Origin: Gemmobacter lutimaris
Lineage (GTDB): Bacteria; Pseudomonadota; Alphaproteobacteria; Rhodobacterales; Rhodobacteraceae
Length of the DNA: 64,000 bases
Assembly (NCBI RefSeq): GCF_003570715.1
Contig: NZ_QXXQ01000001.1
Location: forward strand, 558,001-622,000
Reading direction: 5' to 3'
Position numbers and translations under genes: made by a program. The notes below the pieces were generated by a model, which ran no database searches, was not told the DNA's origin, and worked only from the letters and a program-made list of their open reading frames with translations. Shown here piece by piece: positions 36,855 through 46,521 of this stretch. Each line of letters begins with the position of its first letter. The first letter of the stretch is position 1.

Positions 36855-37364
36855 ATGAATATCCCCATGGCTCAGGGCATTCTTCGCAGCGGCCAGTGGC
36901 TTAAGGCAGACGGGCGTGTCGTGCTGGGCTATGATGCGCGGTTCCTGCGGCGCAAGCGGCTGGTGGCGGAGGATGACAGCGCCTTCCTCGTCGATCTGGC
37001 CGAGACCACGAGCCTCGATCAGGGCGATGCGTTCCAGCTTTCCGACGGGCGGCTGATCGTGGTCATCGCGGCTGCGGAGGAGATCATCGAAGTGCGGGGC
37101 GATCTGCCACGTCTGGCCTGGCATATCGGCAACCGTCACACGCCCTGTCAGATCGGCGCCACCCATCTGGCGATCCGCCGCGATCATGTGCTGGAAAAGA
37201 TGCTGGCCGGGCTGGGGGCGGAGCTGACGCCCTCGACCGCGCCGTTCCGGCCCGAGGGCGGTGCCTATGGCCACGGCCGCACGATGGGACATGACCATGG
37301 GGGGCACGACCACGGCCCCTTCGGCCATCACCATGGCGACGGCAAGTTCCATGTCCATGGCTGA
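36855..37364 (+). CDS. ureE: Urease nickel-delivery protein UreE with His-rich tail
   Basis: A 169-residue metallochaperone. The UreE core has RGDLPRLAWHIGNRHTPCQI and LAIRRDHVLEKMLAGLGAEL, including the conserved nickel-binding His in the second. The last 35 residues hold about 13 histidines (GHDHGGHDHGPFGHHHGDG), a nickel-storing tail. The ATG at 36855 is chosen by position; a second ATG four codons on is possible. It overlaps ureF by eight bases. Confidence 0.95.
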   Translation: MNIPMAQGILRSGQWLKADGRVVLGYDARFLRRKRLVAEDDSAFLVDLAETTSLDQGDAFQLSDGRLIVVIAAAEEIIEVRGDLPRLAWHIGNRHTPCQIGATHLAIRRDHVLEKMLAGLGAELTPSTAPFRPEGGAYGHGRTMGHDHGGHDHGPFGHHHGDGKFHVHG

Positions 37365-37998
37365 GGCGACCGACCGGCTGCATCTGGTGCAATGGCTGTC
37401 GCCCGCCTTTCCGATCGGCGCTTTCGCCTATTCGCAGGGGCTGGAATGGGCGATTGCCGAGGGCGGGCTGACCAGCGCCGGGGCGCTGCGCCCCTGGGTG
37501 CGGGCGGTGCTGCATCATGGCAACGGGCGGGTCGATGGTATCCTGCTGGCGCGGGCTCGCGCGGGCGATACCCCCCAGATGCTGGCCGATCTGGCGCTGG
37601 CCTTCGCTACATCCGCCGAACGCGAGACCGAGATGCTGGAACAGGGCGCCGCTTTCGCCCGTGCGCATCTGGCGATGACCGGCATCGTCTTGCCCGAGGG
37701 CCTGCCCTATGCGGTGGCGGTGGGGCTGGCGACCCGCCCGCTGCGTGTGACAACAGAGGAGGTTCTGACGCTCTGGCTGCATGGCCTTGCCGCGCAGCTT
37801 GTGTCGGCCGCTGTGCGGTTTGTGCCGCTTGGACAAGGCGCGGGGCAGCGGCTGTTGCATGATCTCGCACCCGGTCTGACCGCACTGGCAACCGAACTTG
37901 CCACGACCCCGCTGGACGACATTTCCGGCTTCACCCCCGGCGCCGATCTGGCGGCGATGCGGCACGAAACCATGGACATCAGGATTTTCAGGACATGA
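37357..37998 (+). CDS. ureF: Urease accessory protein UreF
   Basis: A 213-residue helical protein that forms the UreD-UreF-UreG activation complex. [22 protein letters not shown] is the family signature, and [21 protein letters not shown] and [17 protein letters not shown] are typical. The start is either ATG 37357 or ATG 37351, both inside the end of ureE; neither has a clear Shine-Dalgarno, which suits coupling to ureE. Its stop overlaps ureG in ATGA. Confidence 0.93.
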   Translation: MAEATDRLHLVQWLSPAFPIGAFAYSQGLEWAIAEGGLTSAGALRPWVRAVLHHGNGRVDGILLARARAGDTPQMLADLALAFATSAERETEMLEQGAAFARAHLAMTGIVLPEGLPYAVAVGLATRPLRVTTEEVLTLWLHGLAAQLVSAAVRFVPLGQGAGQRLLHDLAPGLTALATELATTPLDDISGFTPGADLAAMRHETMDIRIFRT

Positions 37999-38615
37999 CC
38001 AGCATGAATGGCCCGCTGCGGGTGGGCATCGGCGGCCCGGTGGGTGCGGGCAAGACGACGCTGACGGAAAAGCTCTGCGCCGCGCTGGCGGATCGCTGTT
38101 CGATGGCGGTCATCACCAATGATATCTACACGCGCGAGGATGCCGAATACCTGATGCGCGCGCAGGTGTTGCCGGCCGATCGCATCCGGGGCGTCGAAAC
38201 CGGCGGCTGCCCGCATACCGCGATCCGCGAAGATGCCTCGATCAACCTCGCCGCCGTGGCCGACCTGCGCCGTAACTTCCCCGACCTCGATCTGATCCTC
38301 ATCGAATCCGGCGGCGACAATCTGGCCGCGACCTTCAGCCCGGAACTGGCGGATCTGACGATCTATGTCATCGACACCGCCGCCGGGCAGGACATTCCGC
38401 GCAAACGCGGGCCGGGGGTCACGCGTTCAGACCTGCTGGTGGTGAACAAGACCGATCTGGCGCCGCATGTCGGGGTGGATCGCGCGCTGCTGGAGGAAGA
38501 TACTGCCCGCGCCCGTGGCCCCCGCCCCTATGTGATGGCCGAGTTGCGCCATGGTCGCGGCGTCGCCGATGTGGTGCGCTTCCTGCAAGAGGATGGCGGC
38601 CTCGCGCTGGCCTGA
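37995..38615 (+). CDS. ureG: Urease accessory GTPase UreG
   Basis: A 206-residue GTPase that drives nickel insertion. Walker A is [17 protein letters not shown], the metal-binding CPH motif is in [14 protein letters not shown], Walker B region [21 protein letters not shown], and the guanine-specificity motif [14 protein letters not shown]. The gene overlaps ureF by four bases and is the last of the operon. A stem-loop follows. Confidence 0.97.
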   Translation: MTSMNGPLRVGIGGPVGAGKTTLTEKLCAALADRCSMAVITNDIYTREDAEYLMRAQVLPADRIRGVETGGCPHTAIREDASINLAAVADLRRNFPDLDLILIESGGDNLAATFSPELADLTIYVIDTAAGQDIPRKRGPGVTRSDLLVVNKTDLAPHVGVDRALLEEDTARARGPRPYVMAELRHGRGVADVVRFLQEDGGLALA

Positions 38616-38631
38616 GGGGCAGGCGTGGCCC

Positions 38632-38678
38632 GCATGCGGCACCCACTGTGAAATCCCGCCCCGGCGCTTGCCGCATGC
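38632..38678. terminator. Inverted repeat after ureG
   Basis: GCATGCGGCA (38632-38641) is the exact complement of TGCCGCATGC (38669-38678), with 27 bases between. It lies in the 105-base gap between ureG and surE. It may help end the urease transcript, but there is no T run and the loop is long. Confidence 0.35.
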
Positions 38679-38720
38679 CGCGGGCTCGTCTAATCAGGAT
38701 GCCAACGAAAGGCTTTCCGA

Positions 38721-39509
38721 ATGCGCATCCTGATTACGAACGACGACGGTATCAACGCCCCCGGACTTGAGGTGCTTGCCGCCATCGCCGCCGAAATCGC
38801 GGGCCCAGAGGGCGAGGTCTGGACCGTGGCACCCGCCTTCGAACAATCCGGCGTCGGCCATTGCATCAGCTATACCCACCCCATGCTGATCGCCAAGCTT
38901 GGCACGCGCCGCTACGCGACCGAGGGCAGCCCGGCCGACTGCGTGCTGGCGGCACTTTACGACGTGTTGCAGGGCGCGGCGCCCGATCTGGTGCTGTCGG
39001 GCGTGAACCGGGGCAACAATGCCGCCGAGAACACGCTTTATTCCGGCACCATCGGCGGCGCGATGGAGGCGGCGCTACAAGGTATTCCCGCCATTGCGCT
39101 GTCGCAGTTCATGGGGCCGCAAACCGCCGAACTGGATGATCCGTTTCAGGCCGCGCGCCAGCATGGCGCGGCGGTGGTGCGCCGTATCCTCGATACCGGG
39201 CTCTGGCAGCCCGAGGCTGATTACCGGCTGTTCTACAACGTGAATTTCCCGCCTGTCGCGGGCGCGGCAGTCAAGGGCATCCGCGCCGCCGCCCAAGGGT
39301 TCCGCCGCGATACCAGCTTTTCCGCCGATCCGCATATCTCGCCCTCGGGCAAGCGCTTCCTCTGGATCAAGGGCGGCCCGCAACATCGCCCCACCGCGCC
39401 GGGCACCGATGCCGCCGTCAATCTGGACGGCTATATCTCGGTTACGCCCATGCGGGCTGATCTGACCGCCCATGATGTTCTGGCCGATCTGGCGGCAGGT
39501 CTCGCATGA
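38721..39509 (+). CDS. surE: 5'/3'-nucleotidase SurE
   Basis: A 262-residue metal-dependent nucleotidase and survival protein. The N-terminal [16 protein letters not shown] carries the metal-binding aspartates; [20 protein letters not shown] and [16 protein letters not shown] are the other signatures, and [11 protein letters not shown] is present. It is followed by pcm with a four-base overlap, the usual stress-survival set surE-pcm-nlpD. Confidence 0.97.
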   Translation: MRILITNDDGINAPGLEVLAAIAAEIAGPEGEVWTVAPAFEQSGVGHCISYTHPMLIAKLGTRRYATEGSPADCVLAALYDVLQGAAPDLVLSGVNRGNNAAENTLYSGTIGGAMEAALQGIPAIALSQFMGPQTAELDDPFQAARQHGAAVVRRILDTGLWQPEADYRLFYNVNFPPVAGAAVKGIRAAAQGFRRDTSFSADPHISPSGKRFLWIKGGPQHRPTAPGTDAAVNLDGYISVTPMRADLTAHDVLADLAAGLA

Positions 39510-40171
39510 CCACAGGGACGCCGGATCACGAAGACGACCCGGCCGAACGCAAGATGCGCTTTCTCTTTGCCCTGCGCTCGCGCGGCGTCACCGATAGCCG
39601 CGTTCTGACCGCCATGGAACGGATCGACCGGGGCCTTTTCGTCAAGGGTCTGTTCGCCGAACGTGCCTATGAGGACATGCCACTGCCCATTTCCTGCGGG
39701 CAGACCATCTCGCAACCCTCGGTCGTCGGTCTGATGACACAGGCGTTGGGGGTGCAGCCGCGGGATGTGGTGCTGGAAATCGGCACCGGCTCCGGCTATC
39801 AGGCCGCCATCCTCAGCCAGCTCTCCCGTCGCGTCTACACGATTGACCGCCACCGCCGCCTTGTGCGCGAGGCCTCCGATCTGTTCCGTGCCATGGGCCT
39901 GACCAATATCACCGCTGTCGCGCGGGATGGCAGTTTTGGCTGGCCCGAACAGGCCCCTTTCGACCGTATCCTCGTCACCGCAGCCGCCGAAGACCCGCCC
40001 GGCCCCCTGCTGGCGCAACTGAAACCCGGCGGCATCATGGTTCTGCCGGTCGGGCAATCCGATGCGGTGCAGAGCCTGATCAAGGTCACGCGCCAGCCCA
40101 ACGGCTTCGATTACGAAGAGTTGCGCCCCGTTCGCTTCGTTCCGCTGGTCGAAGGGCTTGCGTCCGAATAG
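39506..40171 (+). CDS. pcm: Protein-L-isoaspartate O-methyltransferase
   Basis: A 221-residue methyltransferase that starts repair of isoaspartyl damage in proteins, using S-adenosylmethionine. The SAM-binding motif is [18 protein letters not shown], the substrate motif [19 protein letters not shown], and the post-I motif [18 protein letters not shown] with [12 protein letters not shown]. The start overlaps the surE stop in ATGA. The N-terminus has a 15-residue acidic lead ([12 protein letters not shown]). Confidence 0.95.
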   Translation: MTTGTPDHEDDPAERKMRFLFALRSRGVTDSRVLTAMERIDRGLFVKGLFAERAYEDMPLPISCGQTISQPSVVGLMTQALGVQPRDVVLEIGTGSGYQAAILSQLSRRVYTIDRHRRLVREASDLFRAMGLTNITAVARDGSFGWPEQAPFDRILVTAAAEDPPGPLLAQLKPGGIMVLPVGQSDAVQSLIKVTRQPNGFDYEELRPVRFVPLVEGLASE

Positions 40172-40240
40172 TCTGGCGCGCACTATATGAAGCGTAACGC
40201 AACGCGACCCGGATCAACCGGGCAGGAACGAGGCAGAGCC

Positions 40241-41488
40241 ATGCGATCGACCTTTCTTGCCATTCCCCCGCTCCGCGCCCTCGGCCTTGGCGGCAGCCTT
40301 CTGCTCGTCGCGGCCTGCGGCAATGGCGGCGGAAAACCTTTCGACTGGGATTTTCGGCCCGGTGGTGTCTCTACCGCCGATGCCGCCCGCGCCGCCACCG
40401 CCGCAAGACCCAGCCCCGACGGGCGCGGCGTGATCTCCTACCCCGGCTATCAGGTGGTCGTCGCCCGGCGCGGCGATACCGTAGCCAGCGTCGCGGCCCG
40501 CATCGGCATCGACCCCGGTGAACTGGCCCGCTACAACGCGGTCAACCCGAACGACCCGGTGCGCGAGGGCGAGATCCTCGCCTTGCCCCGCCGCGTCGCG
40601 GAAGGGGCCGCGCCAATCGCTCCGGCCACCGGCGCAATCGTCGGTGCCCCGATCAGATCGGGTTCGATCGACGTGGCCCCGCTGGCCAGTGCCGCCATCG
40701 ACCGCGCGGCCCCGAAACCCGCCACTGCGCCACAGGGCTGGCAGAAGGGCGCCGATGCTGCCGGAGCCGCACCCGGCGTCGAACCCGCCCGCCATCAGGT
40801 GAAACGCGGCGAAACCGCCTTCACCATCGCCCGCGCCTATAACGTCTCGGCCAAGTCGCTGGCCGACTGGAACGGTCTCGACGCCAATATGACGGTGCGC
40901 GAGGGACAGTATCTGCTGATCCCCACAGCGGCTACGCCCGTGCCGGTCGCCGCCGCACCTGAACCCGTCACCCAACCGGGTGCCGGCTCGCCTACGCCCG
41001 TGCCGCCCTCTGCCGCCAAACCGCTGCCGCCGAAGGACGAACCGCCTGTCGCAACCAAGAAACCCGACGGCACCAAGGCCGCCGCACCGGCCGCAAAACC
41101 TGTGGCCGATCTCGGGACCAACCGCAGCGGTGCCTCCGCCTCCAAGCTTGCCATGCCGGTCAGTGGTCAGGTGATCCGTCCCTATGCCAAGGGCAAGAAC
41201 GAAGGCATCGACATCGGAGCCAGCGCTGGCGCAGGTGTGGTTTCCGCCGCCGATGGCACAGTGGCCGCCATCACCAAGAACACCGATGGCGTGCCGATCC
41301 TTGTGATCCGTCATGCCAACAACCTGCTGACAGTCTATGGCGGTATCGACGCGGTGGCGGTGGCCAAGGGTGCCTCGGTCAAACGCGGCCAGCAGATCGC
41401 CAAGGTCCGGGCCGGCAGCCCGTCCTTCCTGCATTTCGAGGTGCGCAAGGGCTTCGACTCCGTCGATCCCATGTCCTACCTCCAATAA
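40241..41488 (+). CDS. nlpD: NlpD-like lipoprotein with LysM and degenerate M23 domain
   Basis: A 415-residue lipoprotein; the lipobox LLLVAAC places the lipidated Cys at residue 26. Two LysM domains (YQVVVARRGDTVASVAARIG and HQVKRGETAFTIARAYNVSA) bind peptidoglycan and are joined by Pro/Ala-rich linkers. The C-terminal M23 domain has NEGIDIGASA where active enzymes have HxGxD and YGGIDAV in place of the YAHL histidine, though FLHFEVRKG is kept. It is therefore probably a non-catalytic amidase activator like NlpD. Its own ATG at 40241 is after pcm by 69 bases, and a strong terminator follows. Confidence 0.9.
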   Translation: MRSTFLAIPPLRALGLGGSLLLVAACGNGGGKPFDWDFRPGGVSTADAARAATAARPSPDGRGVISYPGYQVVVARRGDTVASVAARIGIDPGELARYNAVNPNDPVREGEILALPRRVAEGAAPIAPATGAIVGAPIRSGSIDVAPLASAAIDRAAPKPATAPQGWQKGADAAGAAPGVEPARHQVKRGETAFTIARAYNVSAKSLADWNGLDANMTVREGQYLLIPTAATPVPVAAAPEPVTQPGAGSPTPVPPSAAKPLPPKDEPPVATKKPDGTKAAAPAAKPVADLGTNRSGASASKLAMPVSGQVIRPYAKGKNEGIDIGASAGAGVVSAADGTVAAITKNTDGVPILVIRHANNLLTVYGGIDAVAVAKGASVKRGQQIAKVRAGSPSFLHFEVRKGFDSVDPMSYLQ

Positions 41489-41510
41489 GCATCCTACCTG
41501 CAATAAACGC

Positions 41511-41542
41511 AAAGGGCGGGTGCCGCACAGCATCCGCCCTTT
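41511..41542 (+). terminator. Rho-independent terminator after nlpD
   Basis: AAAGGGCGGGTGC (41511-41523) pairs with GCATCCGCCCTTT (41530-41542) over 13 bases with one G-T pair and a six-base loop, followed by ATCTT. The 3' arm runs into TTATCTTGGCCCAAATATCC, which resembles the inverted half of the 111-bp repeat. Confidence 0.8.
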
Positions 41543-41627
41543 ATCTTGGCCCAAATATCCCCGCCGGAGGCTCCGCCGCCCGCCGTCCCGCATCACGCCG
41601 GGCCACCTTCCGCGCCAGCCGGGGTGA

Positions 41628-41646
41628 CGGGGGCTCGATGCCCCCG
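41628..41646 (-). terminator. Hairpin at the 3' side of the DUF815 gene
   Basis: CGGGGGC-TCGAT-GCCCCCG is a perfect seven-base-pair stem located 32 bases beyond the DUF815 stop on the minus strand. It has the GGGGGC/GCCCCC form that starts the intergenic repeats elsewhere in the window. There is no T run. Confidence 0.45.
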
Positions 41647-41677
41647 GCGCGCCGCCCCCTGTTTCAAGATGTCGGTT

Positions 41678-42517
41678 TCAGGATACGCGCACGCCGTGAC
41701 GCGCTGCCAGATCGGTGAAGAACTGCCAGGCCACCCGGCCCGAGCGCGCGCCGCGCGTGGCTTGCCATTCGATGGCCTCGGCCCGCAGCACCTCGGGCGC
41801 CACCTCCACCCCGTAAGCCGCGCAATAGCCGTCGATCATCGCCAGATAATCGTCCTGCGAACAGGGGTGGAAGCCCAGCCACAGCCCGAAACGGTCGGAC
41901 AGCGACACCTTCTCCTCCACCGCCTCGCTCGGGTTGATCGCGGTCGAACGCTCGTTCTCGATCATGTCGCGCGGCATCAGGTGGCGGCGGTTCGAGGTGG
42001 CGTAAAGGATCACATTCTCCGGCCGCCCTTCGATCCCGCCATCCAGCACGGCTTTCAGGCTCTTGTAATGCTGGTCGTCATGGCTGAACGACAGATCGTC
42101 GCAGAACAGCACGAACCGCGCGTCGGAGGCCCGCAGAAGGTTCAGAAGCCGCCCGACCGAAGGCAAATCCTCGCGCGCCAGTTCCACCAGCTTCAAGTCC
42201 AACCCCTCGGCCCGCACGGCGGCATGGATCGCCTTCACGAGGCTCGATTTCCCCATCCCCCGCGCGCCCCACAAAAGCGCGTTATTCGCGGGCAGGCCCT
42301 GCGCGAAATGCCGGGTATTCACCAGCAGCGTGTCACGCGCCCGGTTCACACCGATCAGCAGATCCAGATCCACCCGCGCCACCTTCGTCACAGGCTCCAG
42401 CCGGTCAGGGCCGGTATGCCAGACGAAAGCCGGGGCCGCGCCGATGTCCGGCGCGGGCGGCAGCGGCGGGGCAAGACGCTCCAGCGCCTCGGCGATACGC
42501 AGCAAAGGGTCGGTCAC
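41678..42517 (-). CDS. DUF815 family ATP-binding protein
   Basis: A 279-residue AAA-type ATPase of unknown role. Walker A is [17 protein letters not shown], Walker [16 protein letters not shown], and the arginine-containing [13 protein letters not shown] and [20 protein letters not shown] stretches are typical of DUF815. The start is GTG at 42517, overlapping the tatC stop by four bases, so it is translated with tatABC. Its location suggests, without proof, a link to the cell envelope or export. Confidence 0.88.
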   Translation of the reverse strand: MTDPLLRIAEALERLAPPLPPAPDIGAAPAFVWHTGPDRLEPVTKVARVDLDLLIGVNRARDTLLVNTRHFAQGLPANNALLWGARGMGKSSLVKAIHAAVRAEGLDLKLVELAREDLPSVGRLLNLLRASDARFVLFCDDLSFSHDDQHYKSLKAVLDGGIEGRPENVILYATSNRRHLMPRDMIENERSTAINPSEAVEEKVSLSDRFGLWLGFHPCSQDDYLAMIDGYCAAYGVEVAPEVLRAEAIEWQATRGARSGRVAWQFFTDLAARHGVRVS

Positions 42518-43380
42518 TTGTAGTCCTCGCCCTCGGGGTCGTCGTCCTCGTCCTCGACCCAGGTGCCATCGGCACGGGCCTGCGCCTCACGGTCGCGTTC
42601 AAACCGCGCGATGAGAAGGATCGAGATTTCATAAAGCGGGTAGATCGCCCCGAAGAGCATGATCTGGCTGAACATATCGGGCGGCGTCACCACGGCGGCC
42701 ACGGCGAGGATGCCGACCACCGCGTATTTCCGCATGGCTTTCAGTCCCTTGGACGAGATCAGCCCCGCCCGCCCCATCAGGGTCAGCAAAACTGGAAGCT
42801 GGAAGCACAGGCCGAAGGCCATGACGAAGGTCATGGTCAACGACAGATAGCTTTCCATCGAACCCTGGAAGACCACGCCCGCCGGTGGCGCGCTCAGATC
42901 CCCCCCACCCGCCAGATCGCTGGCAAACTGATCCTGAAAGCCCAGGAAGAAGCCAAAGGCGAAGGGCAGGATGATGAAATAGGCGAAGGCCGCGCCGATC
43001 AGGAACATCACGGGAGAGGCCACAAGGAACGGCAGGAAAGCGTTCTTCTCGGACCGATAAAGCCCTGGCGCCACGAACCGCCACAACTGATAGGCGATGA
43101 TCGGGAAGGCCAGCGCGAAGCCGCCCCACATGGCGATGCGGATGGCGACGAAGAAGCCCTCCTGCATCTTCACGAGGATCAGTTGGCATTCCTGCCCGCG
43201 CTCGGCCAGCACGACGCACATCGGCCGCGCCAGAAAGGCAAAGATCGGCTTCCACAGGATATAGCCGATGATGAAACAGGCCACGAAAGCCGAGATCGCA
43301 TAAAGGATCCGGGTCCGCAGTTCCTTTAGATGTTCGATCAGCGGCGCCGCGCTGTCGTCGATATGGTCGTTCGCACTCAT
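42514..43380 (-). CDS. tatC: Sec-independent protein translocase TatC
   Basis: A 288-residue membrane receptor for twin-arginine signals, with six hydrophobic segments. [20 protein letters not shown] includes the conserved N-terminal glutamate; [20 protein letters not shown] and [14 protein letters not shown] are family signatures. The C-terminus is a charged, acidic tail ([15 protein letters not shown]), longer than in E. coli. It overlaps tatB and the DUF815 gene by four bases each. MsrP in this window is one likely substrate. Confidence 0.97.
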   Translation of the reverse strand: MSANDHIDDSAAPLIEHLKELRTRILYAISAFVACFIIGYILWKPIFAFLARPMCVVLAERGQECQLILVKMQEGFFVAIRIAMWGGFALAFPIIAYQLWRFVAPGLYRSEKNAFLPFLVASPVMFLIGAAFAYFIILPFAFGFFLGFQDQFASDLAGGGDLSAPPAGVVFQGSMESYLSLTMTFVMAFGLCFQLPVLLTLMGRAGLISSKGLKAMRKYAVVGILAVAAVVTPPDMFSQIMLFGAIYPLYEISILLIARFERDREAQARADGTWVEDEDDDPEGEDYK

Positions 43381-43862
43381 GCGTCAGGGGCCTTTTCGGC
43401 GGGGGCCTCGCCGTCTTTCAACGCGCGCAGCCTGTCGCCGGTCTCGTTCAGGATGGCACGGCGCGCGGCCTGCTTTTCGGCCAAGGCCTGCGTCTCGCTG
43501 CCAATCGCGGGCGCGGCGGCATTGTCAGCGGGCGGCGGGGCATCAGGATCAGGCTGCGGCTTGGCAGGGCCGGTGGCGGGTTTCAGCGGGTCCCATTTCT
43601 CGAACCTGTCAGCCGCCTGTTTCACCGCATCAAGGCCAAGTGCCTTGGCGCTGGTGGCCTTCTTCAGATCGTCAGCCGCCTCTTTCACGCCCGCCTCGCG
43701 CGCGGCATCTTCCATCGCGCCCTGAAATTCACGCGCCATGCGCCGCAGCTTGCCGGTAAACCGGCCAAGCTGCTGAAACATCATGGGCAGATCCTTCGGC
43801 CCGATGACGATCAGCGCCACGACGCCGATGACCAGAAGTTCGGTCCATCCGATATCGAACAT
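43377..43862 (-). CDS. tatB: Sec-independent protein translocase TatB
   Basis: A 161-residue TatB. The short N-terminal transmembrane helix [19 protein letters not shown] with the conserved Glu8 and IGPKDLP hinge is followed by an amphipathic helix ([20 protein letters not shown]) and a Pro/Ala-rich, variable C-terminal region. GGGGGAAAGCG lies before the ATG. The start of tatC overlaps its stop; tatA is 39 bases upstream. Confidence 0.95.
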   Translation of the reverse strand: MFDIGWTELLVIGVVALIVIGPKDLPMMFQQLGRFTGKLRRMAREFQGAMEDAAREAGVKEAADDLKKATSAKALGLDAVKQAADRFEKWDPLKPATGPAKPQPDPDAPPPADNAAAPAIGSETQALAEKQAARRAILNETGDRLRALKDGEAPAEKAPDA

Positions 43863-43901
43863 CGCTTTCCCCCGTCAGAACCCGCCTGTCCGTTCCGCGG
43901 C

Positions 43902-44123
43902 TCAGACCTTGTCCTTGTCTGCCGGGGTCACGTCTTTCGCGCTGTCGGCCTTCACGGTGTCATCGGCGGCGCTTTCGATCTCGCTCGCGCCATCCTTCAC
44001 GCCCTTCTTGAAGGCGGTGATGCCCTTGCCGACCTCGCCCATCAGCGAGCTGACCTTGCCGCGGCCGAACAGAACCAGCACCACGACGGCGATAAGCAGC
44101 AGTTGCCAGGGTCCCATCTGCAT
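43902..44123 (-). CDS. tatA: Sec-independent protein translocase TatA
   Basis: A 73-residue TatA. One short transmembrane helix ([20 protein letters not shown]) is followed by [21 protein letters not shown], the amphipathic helix, and an acidic tail. I chose the ATG at 44123 because GGAGGAATTCGAC precedes it; the first ATG of the open frame (44138) lies before that Shine-Dalgarno. It is the first gene of the tatABC-DUF815 unit. Confidence 0.95.
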   Translation of the reverse strand: MQMGPWQLLLIAVVVLVLFGRGKVSSLMGEVGKGITAFKKGVKDGASEIESAADDTVKADSAKDVTPADKDKV

Positions 44124-44279
44124 GTCGAATTCCTCCAATGGGAAGTGTCTTTGGCCACAGGCTTACCCAAGCCATCGCCCGGCGTAAGCCCCGAATCCGC
44201 TGCGATGCGGCGGATTGCTGACAGCTATATGTCAGTTGCCCCCTGCGAGAAAGCACCATCGCAACAACAGGAGATTCCC

Positions 44280-44606
44280 ATGCGACAGCCCCTACAGACC
44301 CCGACCACCATCGCCGAAATCGTGCAATTTCATCTGATTGAAGGCACCCAGCCCGTGCAATTCCTTGCCGCCGCAGAGGGAACCGAGGCGCTGGTGAAAA
44401 CCCAACCCGGATTCCTCGCCCGGTATCTGATGCAGGGCGAAGATGGCAGTTGGACGGACCTTGTGTTCTGGTCCGACATCATGGCGGCACAGGCGGCAGC
44501 CGCGACCGTGGTGAAAGACCCGGCTTTCGCCCCGTTCATGGCCCTGATCGACGGCGCCACCGTCAAGATGCGCCATGACCGGGTGATCTGGTCGCTGGCG
44601 GATTGA
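44280..44606 (+). CDS. Small ABM-like (antibiotic biosynthesis monooxygenase fold) protein, 108 aa
   Basis: The pattern IAEIVQFHLIEGTQPVQFLAAAE, then TQPGFLARYLMQGEDGSWTDLVFWSD and AFAPFMALIDGATVKMRHD fits the dimeric alpha-beta barrel fold of ABM-type proteins, often found beside WYL regulators. The assignment is by resemblance only. AGGAGA lies just before the ATG at 44280. The next gene, 33 bases downstream on the same strand, encodes a WYL regulator that may control it. The 156 bases between tatA and this gene show no other feature. Confidence 0.65.
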   Translation: MRQPLQTPTTIAEIVQFHLIEGTQPVQFLAAAEGTEALVKTQPGFLARYLMQGEDGSWTDLVFWSDIMAAQAAAATVVKDPAFAPFMALIDGATVKMRHDRVIWSLAD

Positions 44607-44639
44607 CGCCGGGGCGCCAAGCCGTCAGCCTGTGCCATC

Positions 44640-45365
44640 ATGCGCCGCACCGACCGCCTTTTCGAGCTTATCCAGATCCTGCGCGACGGGCGGTTGCACC
44701 GCGCCTCGGAAATGGCAGAGCGGCTTGAGGTCTCGGTGCGCACCATCTGGCGCGACATGGCGACGCTGATGGCTTCGGGCCTGCCGGTGGAGGGCGAGCG
44801 CGGGGTGGGCTACATCCTGCGCGCGCCGATCACCCTGCCACCGATGATCCTGACCCCGCCCGAGATGGAGGCGCTGCGGCTGGGGGTGCGGCTGGTGGCG
44901 GAAGGTGCCGATCCGGGGCTGGCGCGCGCGGCGCGCGGGCTGGCGGCCAAGATCGCCGCCGTGGTCCCTGCCCCGGCGACGCCCGAACCCGACGATCTGT
45001 TCGTCTATTCCGCCGATGAAACCCAGCGCGCCGCGCCGCATCTACCGGTCCTGCGACAGGCTATCCGCGCGCGGCAGCGGCTGGCGATCACCTATATCGA
45101 CCCGCAGGGCGCCGAGACGCACCGTGACATTCGCCCCCTGCAACTGGAATTCTGGGGCCGGGTCTGGACGCTGGCCGCCTTCTGCGAGGCGCGCGGCGAT
45201 TTCCGCAGCTTCCGCGTGGACCGCATCGTCGCCATCACCGAAACGGGCGAGACCTACCCCGATGAACCGGGTCGGCGGCTGGAGGATTACCGCGCCCGCA
45301 TCGCCGCCGAACTCACGCCCGCCGATGCGCCGGAAACACGAAACAGCGATCCCGCCGGATCATAA
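44640..45365 (+). CDS. YafY-type transcriptional regulator (HTH and WYL domain)
   Basis: A 241-residue regulator. The N-terminal HTH reads RLFELIQILRDGRLHRASEM with AERLEVSVRTIWRDMATLMA as recognition helix, and the C-terminal WYL domain covers LAITYIDPQGAETHRDIRPL, LEFWGRVWTLAAFCEARGDF and FRSFRVDRIVAITETGE. WYL domains often bind nucleotides or small ligands. It lies just after the ABM-like gene. Its 3' end overlaps the end of the convergent ABC ATPase gene by 53 bases. Confidence 0.88.
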   Translation: MRRTDRLFELIQILRDGRLHRASEMAERLEVSVRTIWRDMATLMASGLPVEGERGVGYILRAPITLPPMILTPPEMEALRLGVRLVAEGADPGLARAARGLAAKIAAVVPAPATPEPDDLFVYSADETQRAAPHLPVLRQAIRARQRLAITYIDPQGAETHRDIRPLQLEFWGRVWTLAAFCEARGDFRSFRVDRIVAITETGETYPDEPGRRLEDYRARIAAELTPADAPETRNSDPAGS

Positions 45366-46404
45366 GCCACAGCGCCGTGCCCGGTTTCGGCAGAAACACC
45401 CCCGGCACGGCAGCAGTCAGGGTCGAGCCGTCGTAATCCATCACGAATTCCACAAGGCTCTCGCGCCCCATGAACCGCGCGCGCTGCACCGTGCCGCGTG
45501 CGGGCGTGCCGTCCATCGGCGTCGGGTGCGGGCCGCGCCCGGCGCGGTCGAAGTCGATCTTCAGGTGCTGCGGCCGGATGACGATTTCCACCTCGCCGCC
45601 ATCAGCATGGCCGGGGGTCAGGAACTCACCGAACGGGGTCAGGGTCAACGCGCCACGCGATACGCCCCGGATCACGTTGACATCACTGAAGAAAGCCGCC
45701 GCCGCCCGATCCGCCGGGCGGGTATAGACGTTGTAGGGCGATCCCTGCTGCACGATCCGACCGTCGCGCATCAGCGCGATTTCATCGGCCATGCGCATCG
45801 CCTCGTCGGGTTCATGCGTCACCAGAAGGACAGCCGCGCCCTCTTCCTTCAGCACCGCCAGCGTGGTGTCACGGATGCCGTCACGCAGGCGGTTGTCGAG
45901 GCCGGAAAACGGCTCGTCCATCAGCATCAGCCGCGGGCGCGGCGCCAGCGCACGGGCCAGCGCGACACGCTGCTGTTCCCCGCCCGACAACTGGTGCGGA
46001 TGCTTGTCGCCATAGCCTGAGAGGTTCACCTTCTCCAGCAACTCATCCACCCGGCGCGCACGGGCAGCCCGGTCGCCGGTCAGCCCGAAGGCCACGTTGC
46101 GCGCCACGGTCAGATGCGGGAAGAGCGCGAAATCCTGAAACATCAACCCGATGCCACGCCCTTCCGGTGGCACGCGGGTCACCGTGTCGCAAACCAGACG
46201 GCCATCCAGATGGATTGTGCCGCTGTCCTGCATCTCCACCCCGGCGATGATGCGCAGCGTGGTGGACTTGCCGCAGCCCGAAGGGCCAAGCAGGCAGGTC
46301 ACCTGCCCCGGCATCACCGACAGCGACACGTCATCCACCACCCGGCGGGCACCGAAACTCTTCACGATGTCCCGGATCTCGAGACGGGGAGGCAGGCTTG
46401 TCAC
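45313..46404 (-). CDS. ABC transporter ATP-binding protein, Fe3+/putrescine importer type, no partner genes
   Basis: A 363-residue ATPase with Walker A GPSGCGKST, signature HQLSGGEQQRVALARAL, Walker B LMLMDEPFSGLD, the VTHEPDEAMRMADEI switch and a C-terminal TOBE-like region (EVEIVIRPQHLKIDF, then RARFMGRESLVEFVM). This layout fits FbpC or PotA. No permease or binding-protein gene adjoins it. The start is uncertain: I use GTG at 46404 (V/M-TSLPPRLEIRDIV is the family-like start); a TTG at 46470 would add 22 residues. The end overlaps the WYL gene by 53 bases. Confidence 0.83.
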   Translation of the reverse strand: MTSLPPRLEIRDIVKSFGARRVVDDVSLSVMPGQVTCLLGPSGCGKSTTLRIIAGVEMQDSGTIHLDGRLVCDTVTRVPPEGRGIGLMFQDFALFPHLTVARNVAFGLTGDRAARARRVDELLEKVNLSGYGDKHPHQLSGGEQQRVALARALAPRPRLMLMDEPFSGLDNRLRDGIRDTTLAVLKEEGAAVLLVTHEPDEAMRMADEIALMRDGRIVQQGSPYNVYTRPADRAAAAFFSDVNVIRGVSRGALTLTPFGEFLTPGHADGGEVEIVIRPQHLKIDFDRAGRGPHPTPMDGTPARGTVQRARFMGRESLVEFVMDYDGSTLTAAVPGVFLPKPGTALWLMIRRDRCFVFPAHRRA

Positions 46405-46521
46405 GATGGCGTCTTTCAGTCCGGCAGATTTCTCGACTGAAACGATTGGGTTTCCCCCGTCCCTTAGCAAGCCCCCCCCGCCAAGGCAAGCCCGCCGGGG
46501 ATTGTCCCGGCGGGGCGCGGC

